A DNA stretch of 64,000 bases from JANNVK01 sp031430435. Lineage in GTDB: Bacteria; Acidobacteriota; Blastocatellia; Pyrinomonadales; Pyrinomonadaceae. The position numbers and the translations under genes were made by a program. This document shows positions 61,858 to 64,000 of the stretch, one piece after another. Location: the NCBI GenBank assembly GCA_031430435.1, contig JANPBM010000004.1, positions 1 to 64,000 on the forward strand. The letters are read 5' to 3'. The notes below the pieces were generated by a model. That model made no database searches. It saw nothing but the letters and a program-made list of their open reading frames with translations, and had not been told where the DNA came from. The number at the start of each line of letters is the position of its first letter. Within the stretch, counting starts at the first letter, position 1.

Positions 61858-62237
61858 TGTTTTTTACCTCCGCCTAATAAATAACCCTTAACAAGCTCTG
61901 AAGCCAAGAGCCACAAACCAGCTCCTACTACAAGATAACCAATAAAAAGAAAGTTAAAATAGATAAAACCGCAGCCAACGCCAAGGGCGACTGGTGACAT
62001 TGCGATTCGATAAACTAAAGTTGCTTTTTCCTTGAACCGTTCGAGACTTTTTTTTGCGGAAAGATCTTTAGAATAATCAAGTTTTCGATTGTAGTCTAAG
62101 TTTTGTTTAAGAATTTCGCCTCGAATCTGGGTTAGTAATACAGCATCTCGCGGGTCATCTGACTTAGCTATTCGATCACCTATTTTTATAATTACATCGT
62201 CTTCACTTTCTTTATATTTTGTTGGAAGATTTGACAT
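61854..62237 (-). CDS. Small AT-rich membrane protein, first gene of the unknown pair
   Basis: The 127-residue protein starts with an acidic and basic helical part (MSNLPTKYKESEDDVIIKIG, DAVLLTQIRGEILKQNLDYN) and has two adjacent hydrophobic segments near its end (MSPVALGVGCGFIYFNFLFIG and YLVVGAGLWLLASELVKGYL). A Lys/Gly-rich tail follows (GGGKKQ). AGAGG at 62245-62249 reversed gives a ribosome binding site in front of the ATG at 62237. It is coupled to the following gene by a 4-bp overlap. I recognise no family. Confidence 0.65.
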   Translation of the reverse strand: MSNLPTKYKESEDDVIIKIGDRIAKSDDPRDAVLLTQIRGEILKQNLDYNRKLDYSKDLSAKKSLERFKEKATLVYRIAMSPVALGVGCGFIYFNFLFIGYLVVGAGLWLLASELVKGYLLGGGKKQ

Positions 62238-62278
62238 ATTTTTCCTCTAACTAACCTATTTTAATATCTTTCATAACT

Positions 62279-62794
62279 CTATAATTCTTTTGCAAAAACA
62301 AAATTTATAAACTCATTTTTCCCGTCGGTAAAATCAGTAGTCCCGACATTCTTCATCCCGATTTTTTCGTAAAACTTCTGTGCCGCGATATTTTTATCCC
62401 AAACGCCGAGCCAAATTGTTTCATAACCTTTTTCGCGTCCAATTTCGCAACATTTTTCGATCAATGCTTTGCCGATTTTCTTACCTTTCATTCTCTCTAA
62501 AAAGTAAATTCGCTGAACTTCAATCGCGTTTTTGCCTTGTAAACATTCAACTGATTTACCTTCGCGTAACTTTGCGTAACCGATTGCCCGGTTGTTTGAT
62601 TCGGCAATTAAATAAGTTGAATTCGCATCTTCTAACTCAGTTTTAAGTTGCTCCAAATTATAGAAATTCACGCAATATTCGGCTAAATCTTGCGACGGAT
62701 CAAGTTCAAAATACGCTTCGTAGCAGGTTGTAATGCCCAAAACTGAAAGGATGTGAACATCTGAAATTGTCGCGTAGCGAATGGTTAAACTCAT
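62279..62794 (-). CDS. GNAT-family N-acetyltransferase
   Basis: I start at ATG 62794 (171 residues), because the family begins at MSLTIRYATISDVHILSVLG; an upstream in-frame TTG would run into the isochorismatase-like gene. The acetyl-CoA binding region is visible: AIEVQRIYFLERMKGKKIGKALIEKC (motif A, R/Q-x-x-G-x-G/A form as MKGKKIGKAL) and ETIWLGVWDKNIAAQKFYEKIGM (motif B). The acceptor substrate is not predictable. The gene lies 2 nt behind the preceding minus-strand gene, so they are probably co-transcribed. Confidence 0.88.
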   Translation of the reverse strand: MSLTIRYATISDVHILSVLGITTCYEAYFELDPSQDLAEYCVNFYNLEQLKTELEDANSTYLIAESNNRAIGYAKLREGKSVECLQGKNAIEVQRIYFLERMKGKKIGKALIEKCCEIGREKGYETIWLGVWDKNIAAQKFYEKIGMKNVGTTDFTDGKNEFINFVFAKEL

Positions 62795-62796
62795 TT

Positions 62797-63429
62797 TTAA
62801 AAAGGGATTGAGTTTGTCCAAAGATAATCTTCAACTTCTTTCAAACTCACAACATCTGCATATTTTGCGTCCAAATCGTTCAAATTTGCCTCGTGTGCGG
62901 ACGCAGAACGGTCGCCGACACATTCGCGGACAACATTTGTCAAAAAACCGTGTTGGCACGAATCAACCGCCGAAGCACGCACGCAACCCGATGTCGTGCA
63001 ACCCGTAACTATAAGCGTATCGATCTTTTGAGCAGATAATGCGGAAGCTAAAGCCGTGCCGAAAAATGCCGAGGCATATTGTTTTGTCCACACAACTTCG
63101 CCCGCAATCGGAGTTAATCTTTCGTCAATTTCAACCCAACTTGAACCGATTTTCAGATGTGCTAAACTCGGAACTTTTTTGACAAAAACGCCTGCGGAAA
63201 CCATTGCCTCATCGTAAGCGGTGGTCGTAAAATGAACAGGCAAACTTTTCTCGCGGAACAAATCAAGTAATTGTTTGGTTGCCGAAACTTCTGCGTCTAA
63301 ATTTGAACCGAGCGGACAATTTGTATCTGTAAACCCTTTAATAAAGTCAATTACAAGCAATGCAGGTCGTTCGCCGAATCCGACTTTGTTACCAAATCCA
63401 CGATTGGCATACATTTCTTTATCGCTCAT
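62797..63429 (-). CDS. Isochorismatase-family cysteine hydrolase (N-carbamoylsarcosine amidase-like)
   Basis: The 210-residue protein shows the catalytic triad of the family: Asp in ALLVIDFIKGF, Lys in VWTKQYASAFFGT and Cys in IVTGCTTSGCVRASAVDS (GCTTSGC is typical). The N-terminal FGNKVGFGERPALLVID and the DLFREKSLPVHFTTTAYDE segment match N-carbamoylsarcosine amidohydrolase-type members, which cut an amide or ureido bond. Exact substrate unknown. The stop at its 3' end is 2 nt before the GNAT start; the 5' end overlaps the Uma2-like gene by 4 bp. Confidence 0.9.
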   Translation of the reverse strand: MSDKEMYANRGFGNKVGFGERPALLVIDFIKGFTDTNCPLGSNLDAEVSATKQLLDLFREKSLPVHFTTTAYDEAMVSAGVFVKKVPSLAHLKIGSSWVEIDERLTPIAGEVVWTKQYASAFFGTALASALSAQKIDTLIVTGCTTSGCVRASAVDSCQHGFLTNVVRECVGDRSASAHEANLNDLDAKYADVVSLKEVEDYLWTNSIPF

Positions 63430-64000
63430 AAAATCTCTTCCAAATCCAACTCAAACCCTTCCAAAACATCTTCGCCCGAAACGGTTTTAGGATTTTCTAA
63501 AATCTCGATTTCGCCGTTTTTTCGATAAATGTGAACCTGTTTTTGATAAGGATCAATCAACCAGCCGAGACGCGCGCCGTTTTCGATAAACTCCGACATT
63601 TTGTCTTGAATCGGTTTTAATCTGTCTGACTTTGAACGTAATTCAACGACAAAATCAGGGCAAATCGGCGGAAAACCTTCTCGTTGTTTTTGAGTTAAAG
63701 CAAGGTATCTTTCTTTCAAAACCCAAGAAGCATCAGGTGATTTTTTTGCTCCGCTCGGCAATTTAAATTCAGTGTTTGAATCAAAGCATTTTCCTTTTCC
63801 ATTTTGTTTTGTCCAAATTCTGAGTTGCATATTCAACTCGCTATTTTTATCCCCTGTTTCTGCTCCGGTTGGCGGCATAATAATCAAATCTCCGTCTTTA
63901 GTTGTCTCAATTCGTAAATCTTGATTCTGTTGACAAAAATCAAAGTATTCGTCATCCGTCCACGCTTTAGTGTTTATTTTCAGGCAAATAGGAAATTGTT
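63426..64000 (-). CDS. Uma2-family putative endonuclease, 5' end cut by window edge
   Basis: On the minus strand the frame is open from the window edge to the stop at 63426, so the start is missing; the first internal ATG (63879) lies well inside the domain. The visible sequence reads AWTDDEYFDFCQQNQDLRIE, DGDLIIMPPTG and then AETGDKNSELNMQLRIW, all typical of the N-terminal part of Uma2 (DUF820). It continues with the PD-(D/E)xK-type core (PDASWVLKERY, PDFVVELRSKSDRLKPIQDKM, then ARLGWLIDPYQKQVHIYR). Uma2 proteins have the nuclease fold but no proven role. The gene is tightly linked to the isochorismatase-like gene by a 4-bp overlap. Confidence 0.9.
   Translation of the reverse strand, partial: QFPICLKINTKAWTDDEYFDFCQQNQDLRIETTKDGDLIIMPPTGAETGDKNSELNMQLRIWTKQNGKGKCFDSNTEFKLPSGAKKSPDASWVLKERYLALTQKQREGFPPICPDFVVELRSKSDRLKPIQDKMSEFIENGARLGWLIDPYQKQVHIYRKNGEIEILENPKTVSGEDVLEGFELDLEEIL

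Noticed and set aside
1..64000. tRNA, rRNA, insertion sequences, attachment sites
   Set aside because: I saw no cloverleaf-like segment, no ribosomal RNA stretch, no transposase and no paired direct repeats flanking a cassette.

Overview
The window is one continuous stretch of a moderately AT-rich bacterial chromosome with tightly packed genes. The dominant feature is a contractile injection system (CIS) locus of the extracellular or phage-tail-like (eCIS/PVC/Afp) type, at about 317-31049. The rest is chromosomal housekeeping and accessory genes (leuS, pyrG, a restriction-modification pair, a CHAT/sigma factor module, and acyl-CoA and amidohydrolase genes). Gene style and content (TPR-CHAT protein, Uma2-family protein, short tandem repeats, YchJ, CaiB/BaiF-type CoA-transferase) would fit an Acidobacteriota (Blastocatellia-like) genome, but this is a guess from style. 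No rRNA or other firm taxonomic marker was seen.

Region 1 (1-31049), the CIS operon. A near-consensus promoter (TTGACA, 17-bp spacer, TATAAT, at 160-188) precedes a run of co-directional genes whose gaps never exceed about 135 bp. The order is: Pvc16-like cap or terminator protein, an unassigned protein, sheath 1, tube 1, a very large second sheath with a fibronectin-III-like insertion, tube 2, a LysM-carrying tube/baseplate adaptor, a 58-residue Pvc6-like protein, a spike split into gpD-like and gpV-like genes, an unassigned 698-residue protein with a hydrophobic C-terminus, gp25, gpJ, gpI, three fibre-like proteins, an unassigned 673-residue protein and an AAA+ ATPase. The cargo gene follows: a 1054-residue protein whose last 66 residues begin with a HALD (HxxD) motif like the Tde/Ntox15 DNase family. 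Next comes a gene resembling the Tdi1 (GAD-like/DUF1851) immunity family. An injection apparatus, its loaded DNase and its immunity protein are therefore encoded together. There is no capsid, portal, terminase or T6SS membrane complex.

Region 2 (31052-38655). A 1609-residue protein with several glycosyltransferase modules and methyltransferase-like domains starts 2 nt after the immunity gene. It is followed by a secreted HEAT-repeat protein on the other strand and an atypical Glu/Leu/Phe/Val-dehydrogenase-like protein with a hairpin in its leader.

Region 3 (38707-48593). leuS (with an in-frame heptamer repeat), a membrane protein, a HindVP-type restriction enzyme with its C5 methyltransferase, pyrG, a small membrane protein, a 548-bp intergenic region holding a degenerate 21-bp tandem array, a small unknown protein and a NUDIX hydrolase.

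Region 4 (48677-54417). A regulatory module: a TPR-CHAT protein and a TPR protein on the minus strand, facing away from a sigma-70-like factor and a single-pass membrane protein on the plus strand. Three copies of one bipartite motif (TGAAAC, T-run, then CAATTAT 22-23 nt downstream of the first base) lie at this locus. I propose them as the promoters of this sigma factor. One copy plus a strong minus-strand terminator outlines a possible small RNA.

Region 5 (54425-64000). A stand-alone AtuA C-terminal domain protein, an exported M28 peptidase, an enoyl-CoA hydratase gene broken by one in-frame TAA, YchJ, a methyltransferase related to the C-terminal domain of the 1609-residue protein, then a minus-strand group: MBL-fold hydrolase, family III CoA-transferase, two AT-rich membrane-protein genes, a GNAT acetyltransferase, an isochorismatase-like hydrolase and a Uma2-family protein cut by the window edge.
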